Source: an uncultured Collinsella sp. (GTDB lineage: Bacteria; Actinomycetota; Coriobacteriia; Coriobacteriales; Coriobacteriaceae). Taken from it: a stretch of DNA of 5,639 nucleotides. Positions 1 to 4,874 of this stretch are shown piece by piece; positions within the stretch are counted from its first letter, which is position 1, and every line of letters begins with the position of its first letter. The position numbers were made by a program, and so were the translations under genes. The notes beneath the pieces are model-generated. The model was not told the DNA's origin. It did no database searches and was given only the letters and a program-made list of their open reading frames with translations. Where the stretch lies: assembly GCA_900557505.1 (NCBI GenBank), contig USTC01000093.1, forward strand, positions 1 to 5,639. Reading direction: 5' to 3'.

Positions 1-135
1 GTTATAGGCGGCGGTGCCCATGGCCTCCTGCAGCTCGGCCGCGTTGGATGCACCGGTCGCCGCGTATAGCGACGGGGTCACCCAAGGCTCGGGAATAAAC
101 CAGCCAGAGAGATTAACGCCGAGAATCCTCTCCAT
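1..135 (-). CDS. Glycoside hydrolase family 5 (exo-1,3-beta-glucanase-like), N-terminal fragment
   Basis: The gene runs off the left edge, and only 45 codons are visible. I translated it by hand: it opens MERILGVNLSGW and continues through FIPEPWVTPSLY, ending in ELQEAMGTAAYN at the edge. The G-V-N-L-x-G-W-x-x-x-E-P-W-x-T-P-S-L pattern is the first beta-strand region of GH5 glucan 1,3-beta-glucosidases, retaining TIM-barrel hydrolases that attack beta-glucans; their catalytic glutamates lie much further downstream and cannot be checked here. I chose ATG at 135 because an AAGGGGG ribosome binding site (141-147) sits five bases upstream; an in-frame GTG at 138 would be too close to it. There is no signal peptide at this start, so a cytoplasmic enzyme acting on imported oligosaccharides is likely. 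The family call rests on one motif, but a distinctive one. Confidence 0.72.
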   Translation of the reverse strand, partial: MERILGVNLSGWFIPEPWVTPSLYAATGASNAAELQEAMGTAAYN

Positions 136-140
136 CACGG

Positions 141-147
141 CCCCCTT
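141..147 (-). promoter_or_regulatory. Ribosome binding site of the GH5 gene
   Basis: AAGGGGG on the minus strand lies five bases before ATG 135 and only two before the alternative GTG 138, which decides the start in favour of the ATG. Confidence 0.6.
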
Positions 148-155
148 CGAATCGC

Positions 156-170
156 GCAGGTCGAACCTGC
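156..170. promoter_or_regulatory. Inverted repeat in the GH5 leader, possible operator
   Basis: GCAGGT-CGA-ACCTGC is an inverted repeat with perfect 6-bp arms around a 3-base centre. It lies between the candidate -10 (201-206) and the ribosome binding site (141-147). Sugar-hydrolase genes often have a repressor site in this position, but the arms match no specific regulator I can name. It could equally form a small leader hairpin. Confidence 0.35.
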
Positions 171-200
171 ATCGTATTGCATAGGAAAAGTATTGTTTTG

Positions 201-206
201 AGTATA
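201..206 (-). promoter_or_regulatory. Candidate -10 box for the GH5 gene
   Basis: The minus strand reads TATACT, the same hexamer used by the tRNA promoter in this window, about 66 bases before the start codon. No convincing -35 is found 16-18 bases upstream; GGTCGC is the best available. The promoter may be weak or activator-dependent, or not real. Confidence 0.35.
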
Positions 207-374
207 CCCGCGCGTGCGGACAGGCGACCGAACGGTCTACAAAGTGGCGCAAAAGTGGGAGGAATGTCCGGGCAGACGGGCCCGAGATGGCGCGCCGAAA
301 TGCACACGCGCGCCGGAAAGCTCGTTCCGTTTTTCCGCTCAATAATGGGATGCATTTTCCGCAGGAGCCCTCGG
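207..374. other. Intergenic stretch without a recognisable gene
   Basis: This stretch lies between the GH5 promoter region and the distal terminator copy. I see no gene here. A short plus-strand reading frame (177-377) is rich in Arg and Pro, has no ribosome binding site, and looks like GC-driven noise. The octamer TTTTCCGC occurs at 331-338 and again at 355-362, a 24-base spacing that could be a pair of binding sites; nothing else supports that. Confidence 0.5.
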
Positions 375-405
375 TAAAAGAAAAGGACCCCTTTGCAGAG
401 GTCCT
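375..405 (-). terminator. Rho-independent terminator, distal duplicate copy
   Basis: The minus strand forms an 8-bp stem (AGGACCTC with GGGGTCCT, one G-U pair) around a TGCAAA loop, followed by TTTTCTTTTA. It is identical to the terminator at 561-591 and sits exactly 186 bp further on. It would back up tRNA-Phe termination and insulate the GH5 gene. Confidence 0.75.
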
Positions 406-436
406 TATCAAGTCAAGGTGGCGGGGAAGGGAATCG
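375..436. repeat. Direct repeat copy 1: tRNA-Phe 3' end plus terminator
   Basis: These 62 bases match 561-622 at all but three positions (406, 407 and 412). On the minus strand they comprise the last bases of a tRNA (T-loop edge, 3' T-stem strand, 3' acceptor strand, discriminator), then a short spacer and the terminator. Similarity stops abruptly at 437 inside the T-arm, so this copy is only a tRNA tail. The layout resembles the two attachment sites left by an element integrating at a tRNA 3' end, or a partial tandem duplication. Confidence 0.85.
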
Positions 437-560
437 CGCCCGCGCTCCGCGCGTGCGGACCGCTGCGGCGCTTCCGCGCCTTGCGAGCTCCGCTGGCAAA
501 CGCTTGCGCGTTTACTCAGCTCCGCGCCCTCACGGGGTTCGATTCCGCGTGGGGGCCATA
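437..560. repeat. GC-rich structured segment between the tRNA-tail repeats
   Basis: About 124 bases contain several short hairpins: GGCGC-TTCC-GCGCC (467-480), AAACGC-TTGC-GCGTTT (498-513) and CGCG-CTC-CGCG near 441-451. AGCTCCGC is repeated at 486 and 518. The outer borders, GGAATCG at 430-436 and CGATTCC at 540-546, are inverted copies. The right border is a T-arm-like hairpin on the plus strand: 7-bp arms around TTCGATT at 538-544, with one G-G mismatch. It has no believable coding frame and no intact tRNA. I read it as a mobile or REP-like structured repeat, or the remains of other tRNAs. Confidence 0.5.
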
Positions 561-591
561 TAAAAGAAAAGGACCCCTTTGCAGAGGTCCT
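561..591 (-). terminator. Rho-independent terminator of tRNA-Phe
   Basis: The minus strand has an 8-bp stem (584-591 with 570-577, one G-U pair), a 6-base loop and a T-rich tail TTTTCTTTT. It begins 13 bases after the tRNA 3' end. Confidence 0.85.
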
Positions 592-604
592 AGTCAATTC
601 AAGG

Positions 605-622
<18 letters not shown>
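561..622. repeat. Direct repeat copy 2: overlaps the 3' end of the intact tRNA-Phe
   Basis: This is the partner of 375-436, offset by 186 bp with three mismatches in 62. Here the repeat is part of the complete tRNA-Phe gene and its own terminator, so this is the parental or reconstituted copy. Confidence 0.85.
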
Positions 623-677
<55 letters not shown>

Positions 678-689
678 ATTTGAGGTGTG

Positions 690-702
690 CCTTGTTTCAA
701 GG
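690..702 (-). other. Small hairpin in the tRNA-Phe 5' leader
   Basis: CCTTG-TTT-CAAGG gives 5-bp arms around a 3-base loop, 12 bases upstream of the mature tRNA 5' end and just after the expected transcription start. It may mark the precursor leader removed by RNase P. Confidence 0.35.
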
Positions 703-709
703 CTTGATT

Positions 710-737
710 AGTATAACCAAGGACGCGCTCCGGTCAA
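710..737 (-). promoter_or_regulatory. Promoter of tRNA-Phe
   Basis: On the minus strand, -35 TTGACC (732-737) and -10 TATACT (710-715) are separated by 16 bases. A run of A/T at 741-760 just upstream of the -35 resembles an UP element, as is usual for stable RNA genes. The expected start is near 703, giving a leader of about 26 bases. Confidence 0.82.
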
Positions 738-748
738 CCGAGAATTTT

Positions 749-788
749 AAAAAAGTTTTTGAGCGCGACATCGGCCACGATCTCGCTC
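749..788 (-). terminator. Weak candidate terminator after the antitoxin gene
   Basis: GAGCG (784-788) can pair with CGCTC (761-765), with an inner ATCG-TGGC-CGAT stem (770-781). A TTTTTT run follows at 749-754, but only after six non-T bases. The A/T run may instead belong to the UP element of the tRNA promoter. Confidence 0.3.
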
Positions 789-812
789 CTATAGAACGGC
801 ACGTCAGAAGCA

Positions 813-1097
813 TCAACCGGCCGCAAGAAGTTTTTCACTCAGGGCCGCACGGGCAAACTCACTTGGTGTCATCCCCTCGGCAGCCGCCCGTCGACGAATA
901 GCCTCCTTCATTCCCAGGGGAATCTTGACCGATAGCGTTGCCGTTCCCTCACCCGAGAGTGGAGGCCGTCCATGCACGATTCCGCCAACGGTGTGTTCGC
1001 CATCCGGAAACTCTCCGCGCTCGTACGCCTCACACCACGCGTCAATCATTTCATCCGTTACAACCTGACCACTAGCGGTCGTATATGTCTCGCCCAT
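813..1097 (-). CDS. Ribbon-helix-helix antitoxin / transcriptional repressor (orphan)
   Basis: A 94-residue protein. The C-terminal half has the ribbon-helix-helix plan: a strand with alternating polar residues (TATLSVKIP, about residues 52-60), helix A (about 61-75, Arg-rich) and, after the turn G-M-T-P-S-E, helix B (about 76-92). Such domains dimerise on short palindromes. The acidic N-terminal half (VTDEMIDAWCEAYERGEF and on) is where antitoxins of this architecture usually bind the toxin. I start it at the second of two adjacent ATGs (1097), because the GAAGGGG ribosome binding site is six bases from it and only three from the first (1100). A truncated toxin-like gene overlaps it upstream and a 19-bp palindrome lies in the promoter, so self-repression is likely. 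No toxin gene lies downstream. The antitoxin role comes from fold and context; a plain RHH regulator is the alternative. Confidence 0.8.
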   Translation of the reverse strand: MGETYTTASGQVVTDEMIDAWCEAYERGEFPDGEHTVGGIVHGRPPLSGEGTATLSVKIPLGMKEAIRRRAAAEGMTPSEFARAALSEKLLAAG

Positions 1098-1152
1098 CAT
1101 CGACCCCTTCCGTCAGGTGCTTTTTGGCGTTGGGATGAATCTCGACATCCAT
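1072..1152 (-). pseudogene. Truncated toxin gene remnant (26 codons)
   Basis: A well-formed start (ATG 1152, GGAGG at 1159-1163, six bases away) opens a 26-residue frame beginning MDVEIHPNAKKHLTE. It then runs into the antitoxin ribosome binding site and start region and stops at 1072, 29 bases inside the antitoxin frame. The first 15 residues read like the N-terminus of small toxins that precede this kind of antitoxin in gut actinobacteria. That comparison is from memory. The last 11 residues are simply the antitoxin region read in another frame. The simplest reading is an in-place deletion of the toxin body that spared the antitoxin. Alternatively the short frame is a functional leader peptide that couples translation. 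Confidence 0.6.
1104..1110 (-). promoter_or_regulatory. Ribosome binding site of the antitoxin
   Basis: GAAGGGG sits six bases before ATG 1097 and three before ATG 1100, so the second ATG is favoured. The site lies inside the truncated toxin frame, directly after its last recognisable codons. Confidence 0.65.
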
Positions 1153-1175
1153 GCATTTCCTCCCCCATCTTACCC

Positions 1176-1194
1176 AATTTCGTATGACGAAATT
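1176..1194. promoter_or_regulatory. 19-bp perfect palindrome, likely RHH operator
   Basis: AATTTCGT-ATG-ACGAAATT has perfect 8-bp arms around a 3-base centre. It lies 24 bases upstream of the toxin-remnant start and overlaps the likely -10. Ribbon-helix-helix antitoxins typically repress their own promoters through such sites. It also follows the DUF192 stop by only 16 bases, so it could form a hairpin in read-through transcripts, but no T-run follows it. Confidence 0.7.
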
Positions 1195-1207
1195 CCGCTG
1201 TCGCCAA
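1179..1207 (-). promoter_or_regulatory. Candidate promoter of the toxin-antitoxin module
   Basis: The minus strand has TTGGCG (1202-1207) and TACGAA (1179-1184) with a 17-base spacer; the palindrome at 1176-1194 covers the -10 side. An alternative -10, TAAGAT (1167-1172), has no good -35 and would place the start inside the ribosome binding site. Confidence 0.45.
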
Positions 1208-1210
1208 TTC

Positions 1211-1591
1211 TTAAGCCGGCACCCGTTGAAAGGCAGGGGGCGAAACAATGATTGAAAGGCGCTCGAGTACCGCCCAGGCGCCGGGGCAGGAACACATACG
1301 CCAGGGACGTACGTTTTCGTAGCACGCGAGGATGTTGCCGTTGCGGTCGATAAAGGCGATGTCGATGGGATAGGCCATAAAGCAGGTGTGAACCGAGGAA
1401 CAGCGCGGAAACGCCATGACAAGCGGCAGTCCGCTGGCGGCAATCGACCGCCGTCCCAGCATGCCGCGCAGACGCACGGTAAACGCCTCCGCCACCACAA
1501 ACTCGGCCGGCGTCCAGCCCAACCTGTTGAGCGCCCGTGCGTAGGCGATATAGGACGAGACCGCGGTCACATGACCACCCCCGGACGCCAT
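1211..1591 (-). CDS. DUF192 family protein, last gene of the Tad cluster
   Basis: A 126-residue protein. DUF192 hallmarks are visible: RLRGMLGRR (about 40-48) and the segment SSVHTCFMAYPIDIAFID (about 65-82), followed by N-G-N-I-L. Members are small beta-rich domains of unknown biochemical role, often exported or encoded beside secretion genes; this one has no clear signal peptide. It contains five cysteines (64, 70, 90, 100, 102), which is many for its size. It overlaps the TadE-like gene by 25 bases if it starts at ATG 1591. A GTG at 1570 sharing bases with that gene's TGA stop (ATGTGA) is an equally credible start, with a G-rich ribosome binding site just before it, and would remove seven residues. 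Tight coupling places it in the pilus operon. Its contribution to pilus assembly is unknown. Confidence 0.82.
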   Translation of the reverse strand: MASGGGHVTAVSSYIAYARALNRLGWTPAEFVVAEAFTVRLRGMLGRRSIAASGLPLVMAFPRCSSVHTCFMAYPIDIAFIDRNGNILACYENVRPWRMCSCPGAWAVLERLSIIVSPPAFQRVPA

Positions 1592-2043
1592 GGATCGACC
1601 GTCACCGCACGTTCATGCGTGAGCACGGCCGGCGCCCCCAGGGAAACGCCGGCGATGCTCAGCGAACTCGGCCACGGCTCGTAGTGCATGGTGCAGGTAT
1701 AAGTCCTAAACGTGCCAGAAAGAGAGAGCAGGCCACCATCCGATGACGCCGTGCCCTGCTCGCTCGAGACCTCGACCTGTAGGTCATATCCCTCCATAGC
1801 ATCCTGAATCTGAGCCTGAACGGTCGCGGAAGCGTCAATGGAGCTCTCGTCACCCTCCCCGCCCGGCGCCACAGCGTGCGCCAGCACGATGTCGGGCACC
1901 ACGCGGTCGAAGCGCGCGACCGCGCCAGCAAAGATCATGATGTTGTACGCGATGAGAGCCAGCACGAGCAGGACAGGCGTGACCACGGCCATCTCGACCG
2001 TCGCCTGGGCATGCTCCTCGCGCAAGCCCGAACGAATGCCCAT
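1567..2043 (-). CDS. TadE-like minor pseudopilin (second in the cluster)
   Basis: A 158-residue protein. The N-terminus is a type IVb prepilin leader: REEHA, then Q13-A-T-V-E17 and a hydrophobic helix (about 18-41, MAVVTPVLLVLALIAYN). The predicted prepilin-peptidase cut is A12/Q13, with the conserved Glu at +5. The rest is a small exported domain with one cysteine (117). Proteins of this type are minor pilins of the Tad machine and stay in the membrane until assembled. I start it at ATG 2043, which overlaps the TadG-like stop as TAATG, a sign of translational coupling. A longer frame up to 2187 lacks pilin features and is only the shadow of the upstream gene. It could equally be called TadF; the sequence does not separate them. 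Confidence 0.8.
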   Translation of the reverse strand: MGIRSGLREEHAQATVEMAVVTPVLLVLALIAYNIMIFAGAVARFDRVVPDIVLAHAVAPGGEGDESSIDASATVQAQIQDAMEGYDLQVEVSSEQGTASSDGGLLSLSGTFRTYTCTMHYEPWPSSLSIAGVSLGAPAVLTHERAVTVDPWRPGVVM

Positions 2044-4208
2044 TACGACCCACCGCCAAAAGCTCCCACCAGCGTGGCAACATCGACAGTGAGCGGGATG
2101 GAGCCGCCGCCGGGCAGCGGGATCTCCGCAAGCGTGAACACCGCGCCGCTGATGGTGCGCTCGACGTGATATTCCAAGGCCTCGCAAAGTGCCTTGGGGT
2201 CAGTCACGCCCAAGGGGATTTTTCGCAGGGCATCTTGAGCTTTGGAGATGCCCGCGATATCGGACCCCGGACTTTTGATGACATTGGCGGTATCGGTCAG
2301 CACCGGTTTTCGCAGACGCAAATCGCACGGTTCGAGCCCCAGCGCCGCCACGGAGGACGAAACGGTGTCACCGAGCCAGGACGCGATGGAGCCTAACGCG
2401 CCGCTACTCCCTCCCAAGCCACCGATCAGCTCTCCCATAAGCTCGTCGGCCGCACCCTGGATGTCTCCGTACCCCACAAGCAGGCGGCCCCAAACATCCA
2501 TAACGCCATCGAGCACGCCGGCAACGCCGCCCGAACGCTCCTCCAGCGTCGAGAAAAACCGCGAGAGAACGTTATTTTGTGCCGTCGCATCATCGGGCGC
2601 GAGCACTGCAGCAGAAATTGCACCACGATCGCCAAGCTCAACTGCCGTGTTAAACGAAGAGTTGAGCTCGTCGGGACTGGAGATGGCGCCCGAGACCGCA
2701 AAGGCGACCACGCCGTTGCGACCGGGCGGGGCGATGCGCGGGCGCTCACCGGAAAGTTCTTTGATGGCGGTATCGAACGCATTGCCCGCACGGTCGGCTT
2801 CGTCCTCAGTCTGACGCTCGAGCTCAAGCTCCTTGTTACGACAGTCGACGTAGTCCTCCAGGGCGTCTTTAAACTTGTCAAAGTGATACTCGAAGCCGTT
2901 TTCGATAGAGGTTGAAGGCGCCGCAACAGCACCAAGCGCCGAAACGCCAAAATGGCATTTGCTGCATTTATCCTGTCCATCGTAATCGGCAACCGAAGCA
3001 AATCCGCTCGGCGTTCCTTTCTTATAGTTAGGGCAGGTCGTCCCGTAATGCAAATACGCCTTGTCATCGTTCACGCTAGTCGGCCACACCGCATCGGTAT
3101 AGAGTTCCGTCGCCCGAACCTCATCAGAGTTGCGCGGCAGCAGCGGAATATAAGAGGAAACCCTGTCTCCGTTCTCGGTTATATATGCCCGATCGACCTC
3201 AGCGCTCGCATAGGTATAAAACGCCTTACGCGCCGCAGACTCTGCCTTCATCTCGACACTCGAGCCTTGGGGCTTCTCATTTGTCAGACGCCAATGGTAG
3301 TAGTCCTTCGCGCGATCAAGGGCAACTTGAGGCTCCCACGTAACGCTCGATGAGTAATGCGGATTTTGAACACCGGAGAGATCCGTTAGGCTTTTTGCAC
3401 GCTCCCACATACACGAACAGCTGCCGACCGAACCTTTATCCGACCCACCGCAATCCGCTAGCCAGGCGCGCTCTTTGGCCTTCGCCGTCTCCTCCGATGC
3501 TTTTTGCAGTTCCTCGGCCGCGCGCTCCAGATCTTCCGACGCATCTTTAATGGCATCGGTCGAGATTTCGGATCCTTCGAGCGCAACAAAATCCGACTCG
3601 GATGTCCTGGGCACGGCAAGCGCCGTACCGGTATAGGTCACGCCGTCGGTATCCTGCGCCGATACTGCCTGCATTGCGCGCGCGGCAACCAGGTACGGCA
3701 AAGCGGTCTCGATCTTTTGCAGGCCCTTTGCCGCGCTTTTGGCAAACTTGTTACGCGTTTTAATGATCTGGGTCCCTGTGTCGATGATATCGCTGCCGAC
3801 AACCTCGGCGCCCGGAATGAGAATGGCAACCAAGCCGGTGCCGATCGTGGCAAACCCCGCCAGGCCCAAACTCAAAATGCTCGCATCGACCACCGTGGCG
3901 GCTGTGTGATAGGACGACACCACGTTGGCGCCCGCCAGCGCGCCGCTATCGGCCGCCACCTGGGTGTCTCCGGCGCGTGACATGCTCCATATCGCCGCGG
4001 TCGACGAAAACAGCAGCGTAAGCACCACCAGAATGACAACCGCAGAGGAGAGCGTGGTATAGGCACCGTCTTCGATAAACAAGTCGATACCGGCACGGCC
4101 CATAAAGCCGCCCCGCCTGCGGCGAGCGCCTGGTCGACGGCGGGCCGCAAACCCTTGCGTCACCCGCAGCAGGCAGCGCCTAATCCCATGCAGCAATCCA
4201 TGAATCAT
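2043..4208 (-). CDS. Large TadG-like pilus assembly protein
   Basis: A 721-residue protein. An Arg-rich cytoplasmic stretch (about 11-39) precedes a transmembrane helix (about 52-75), then V-A-A-D-S-G-A-L-A-G-A (84-94), the A-D-x-x-A-L-A-G-A hallmark of Tad proteins of the TadG/TadE_N kind. A second hydrophobic stretch (about 110-135) may be a further membrane segment. A charged helix (about 216-248) looks like a coiled coil. Cysteines cluster at 253, 264, 266, 392, 415, 418 and 456, including CSC and CSKCH; the C-terminal third is Gly/Ser/Ala-rich. TadG anchors or caps the pilus at the envelope. I start at ATG 4208 because GGAGG lies six bases upstream; it overlaps the TadE stop by 29 bases. 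The frame extends to 4310 but that part only mirrors the upstream gene. No von Willebrand domain is evident, unlike many proteobacterial TadGs, so the middle domain is effectively uncharacterised. Confidence 0.72.
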   Translation of the reverse strand: MIHGLLHGIRRCLLRVTQGFAARRRPGARRRRGGFMGRAGIDLFIEDGAYTTLSSAVVILVVLTLLFSSTAAIWSMSRAGDTQVAADSGALAGANVVSSYHTAATVVDASILSLGLAGFATIGTGLVAILIPGAEVVGSDIIDTGTQIIKTRNKFAKSAAKGLQKIETALPYLVAARAMQAVSAQDTDGVTYTGTALAVPRTSESDFVALEGSEISTDAIKDASEDLERAAEELQKASEETAKAKERAWLADCGGSDKGSVGSCSCMWERAKSLTDLSGVQNPHYSSSVTWEPQVALDRAKDYYHWRLTNEKPQGSSVEMKAESAARKAFYTYASAEVDRAYITENGDRVSSYIPLLPRNSDEVRATELYTDAVWPTSVNDDKAYLHYGTTCPNYKKGTPSGFASVADYDGQDKCSKCHFGVSALGAVAAPSTSIENGFEYHFDKFKDALEDYVDCRNKELELERQTEDEADRAGNAFDTAIKELSGERPRIAPPGRNGVVAFAVSGAISSPDELNSSFNTAVELGDRGAISAAVLAPDDATAQNNVLSRFFSTLEERSGGVAGVLDGVMDVWGRLLVGYGDIQGAADELMGELIGGLGGSSGALGSIASWLGDTVSSSVAALGLEPCDLRLRKPVLTDTANVIKSPGSDIAGISKAQDALRKIPLGVTDPKALCEALEYHVERTISGAVFTLAEIPLPGGGSIPLTVDVATLVGAFGGGS

Positions 4209-4692
4209 AATCTCCCTCCAGCCATTCGGGACGCGATCGATACGAGACGTCGACCTTGAGCTCGACATAGCCGCCCTCACCCGCACTGCCCATGGCCCGC
4301 GCGAATGCACCGATCACGGGCAGCGGCTTAACCTCGCCGGCAACAGACACGGACGAAACGCCGCCGGCACCGGCCCGCCCTAACTCGATATCCCACGACA
4401 GCGGCCCGCCGGCATGAAAAATCGAGACGTTGGGCACCGCGGCAAGTCTGCGGCGAGTGAACTCCTTAAGGTCATCGTCGTCCTCCACCGTCGTCGTGGT
4501 CATAAGCCGCGCGGTCTCGGCGGCGGCAGACTCCATGACCGCGCGCGTATAAAGCAGGCACACCGGCTGCAACGCGAGCAAGATAAGCGTCAAAAACGTC
4601 GGCAGCAAAAAGGCGGCCTCGACCGTAGACTGCGCCCGATCCTCGCACGCGATATCAATACAGAGCGATGTCCTTGGCACCCGTCGCGGCAT
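4180..4692 (-). CDS. tadE: TadE-like minor pseudopilin
   Basis: A 170-residue protein. A short leader ends in CEDRA, followed by Q21-S-T-V-E25 and a hydrophobic helix (about 26-48, AAFLLPTFLTLILLALQPVCLLY), then ESAAAETARL, which is typical of TadE just after the helix. The predicted cut is A20/Q21 with Glu at +5. The exported remainder has an acidic patch (about 68-75) and a beta-rich end. The stop TAG at 4180 lies inside the TadG-like gene. The start is uncertain: ATG 4692 and GTG 4680 both overlap the end of the preceding Flp-like gene (by about 38 and 26 bases) and neither has a strong ribosome binding site, so re-initiation after that gene is likely. The frame stays open to 5010, but those residues are the shadow of upstream genes. 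Confidence 0.82.
   Translation of the reverse strand: MPRRVPRTSLCIDIACEDRAQSTVEAAFLLPTFLTLILLALQPVCLLYTRAVMESAAAETARLMTTTTVEDDDDLKEFTRRRLAAVPNVSIFHAGGPLSWDIELGRAGAGGVSSVSVAGEVKPLPVIGAFARAMGSAGEGGYVELKVDVSYRSRPEWLEGDYDSWIAAWD
4212..4219 (-). promoter_or_regulatory. Ribosome binding site of the TadG-like gene
   Basis: GGAGGGAG precedes ATG 4208 with GGAGG at a 6-base distance. It lies inside the end of the TadE gene and sets the TadG-like start well inside the longer open frame. Confidence 0.75.
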
Positions 4693-4873
4693 CGATAACC
4701 GACGACGGGGCGACGCCATGAGACGCTGCCCGCTCGACCAGTGCCGCCAAGCGCCCATCGGTGCCAGCGCGCCAAAGCCCCGCAATCGCCAGCACAATCG
4801 ATAACAGCGCCACGGTGACGATGGCGTATTCGACGGTCGACTGAGCAGATTCCTCACGCAGGACAGCATGCAT
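4655..4873 (-). CDS. Second Flp-like prepilin
   Basis: A 72-residue protein starting MHAVLREESA, then Q11-S-T-V-E15-Y16 and a hydrophobic helix (about 17-35). The motif is that of a type IVb prepilin with the cut at A10/Q11. The tail after the helix (about 36-72) is longer and more polar than in a classical Flp pilin, so it is more likely a minor pilin than the main filament subunit. It starts at ATG 4873, one base after the stop of the preceding gene, with GGAGG nine bases upstream (4883-4887). Such short actinobacterial proteins are often filed under DUF4244; I cannot confirm that name from sequence alone. Confidence 0.78.
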   Translation of the reverse strand: MHAVLREESAQSTVEYAIVTVALLSIVLAIAGLWRAGTDGRLAALVERAASHGVAPSSVIDAATGAKDIALY

Positions 4874-4874
4874 T

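Noticed and set aside
148..172. T-arm-like sequence GGTTCGACC in the GH5 leader as a tRNA relic
   Set aside because: The palindrome has a 3-base centre instead of a 7-base T-loop, and no acceptor or other tRNA part flanks it.
177..377. Plus-strand 66-codon frame
   Set aside because: Arg/Pro-rich composition expected of GC-rich noise, no ribosome binding site, overlaps the GH5 leader signals.
418..560. A second complete tRNA gene between the repeats
   Set aside because: Only T-arm-like and 3' acceptor pieces are present; no D-arm or anticodon arm can be folded on either strand.
1072..1500. 142-codon minus-strand frame containing the toxin remnant at its end
   Set aside because: Its upstream part is a shifted reading of the DUF192 gene; only the last 26 codons have their own start and ribosome binding site.
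2242..2814. Plus-strand 190-codon frame and other long antisense frames inside the TadG-like gene
   Set aside because: Shadows of the 721-residue gene; low-complexity Pro/Ser/Ala composition and no domain or start signal.
3504..3980. Plus-strand 158-codon frame
   Set aside because: Antisense shadow of the N-terminal part of the TadG-like gene, whose own frame shows a membrane helix, the ADSGALAGA motif and a coiled coil.
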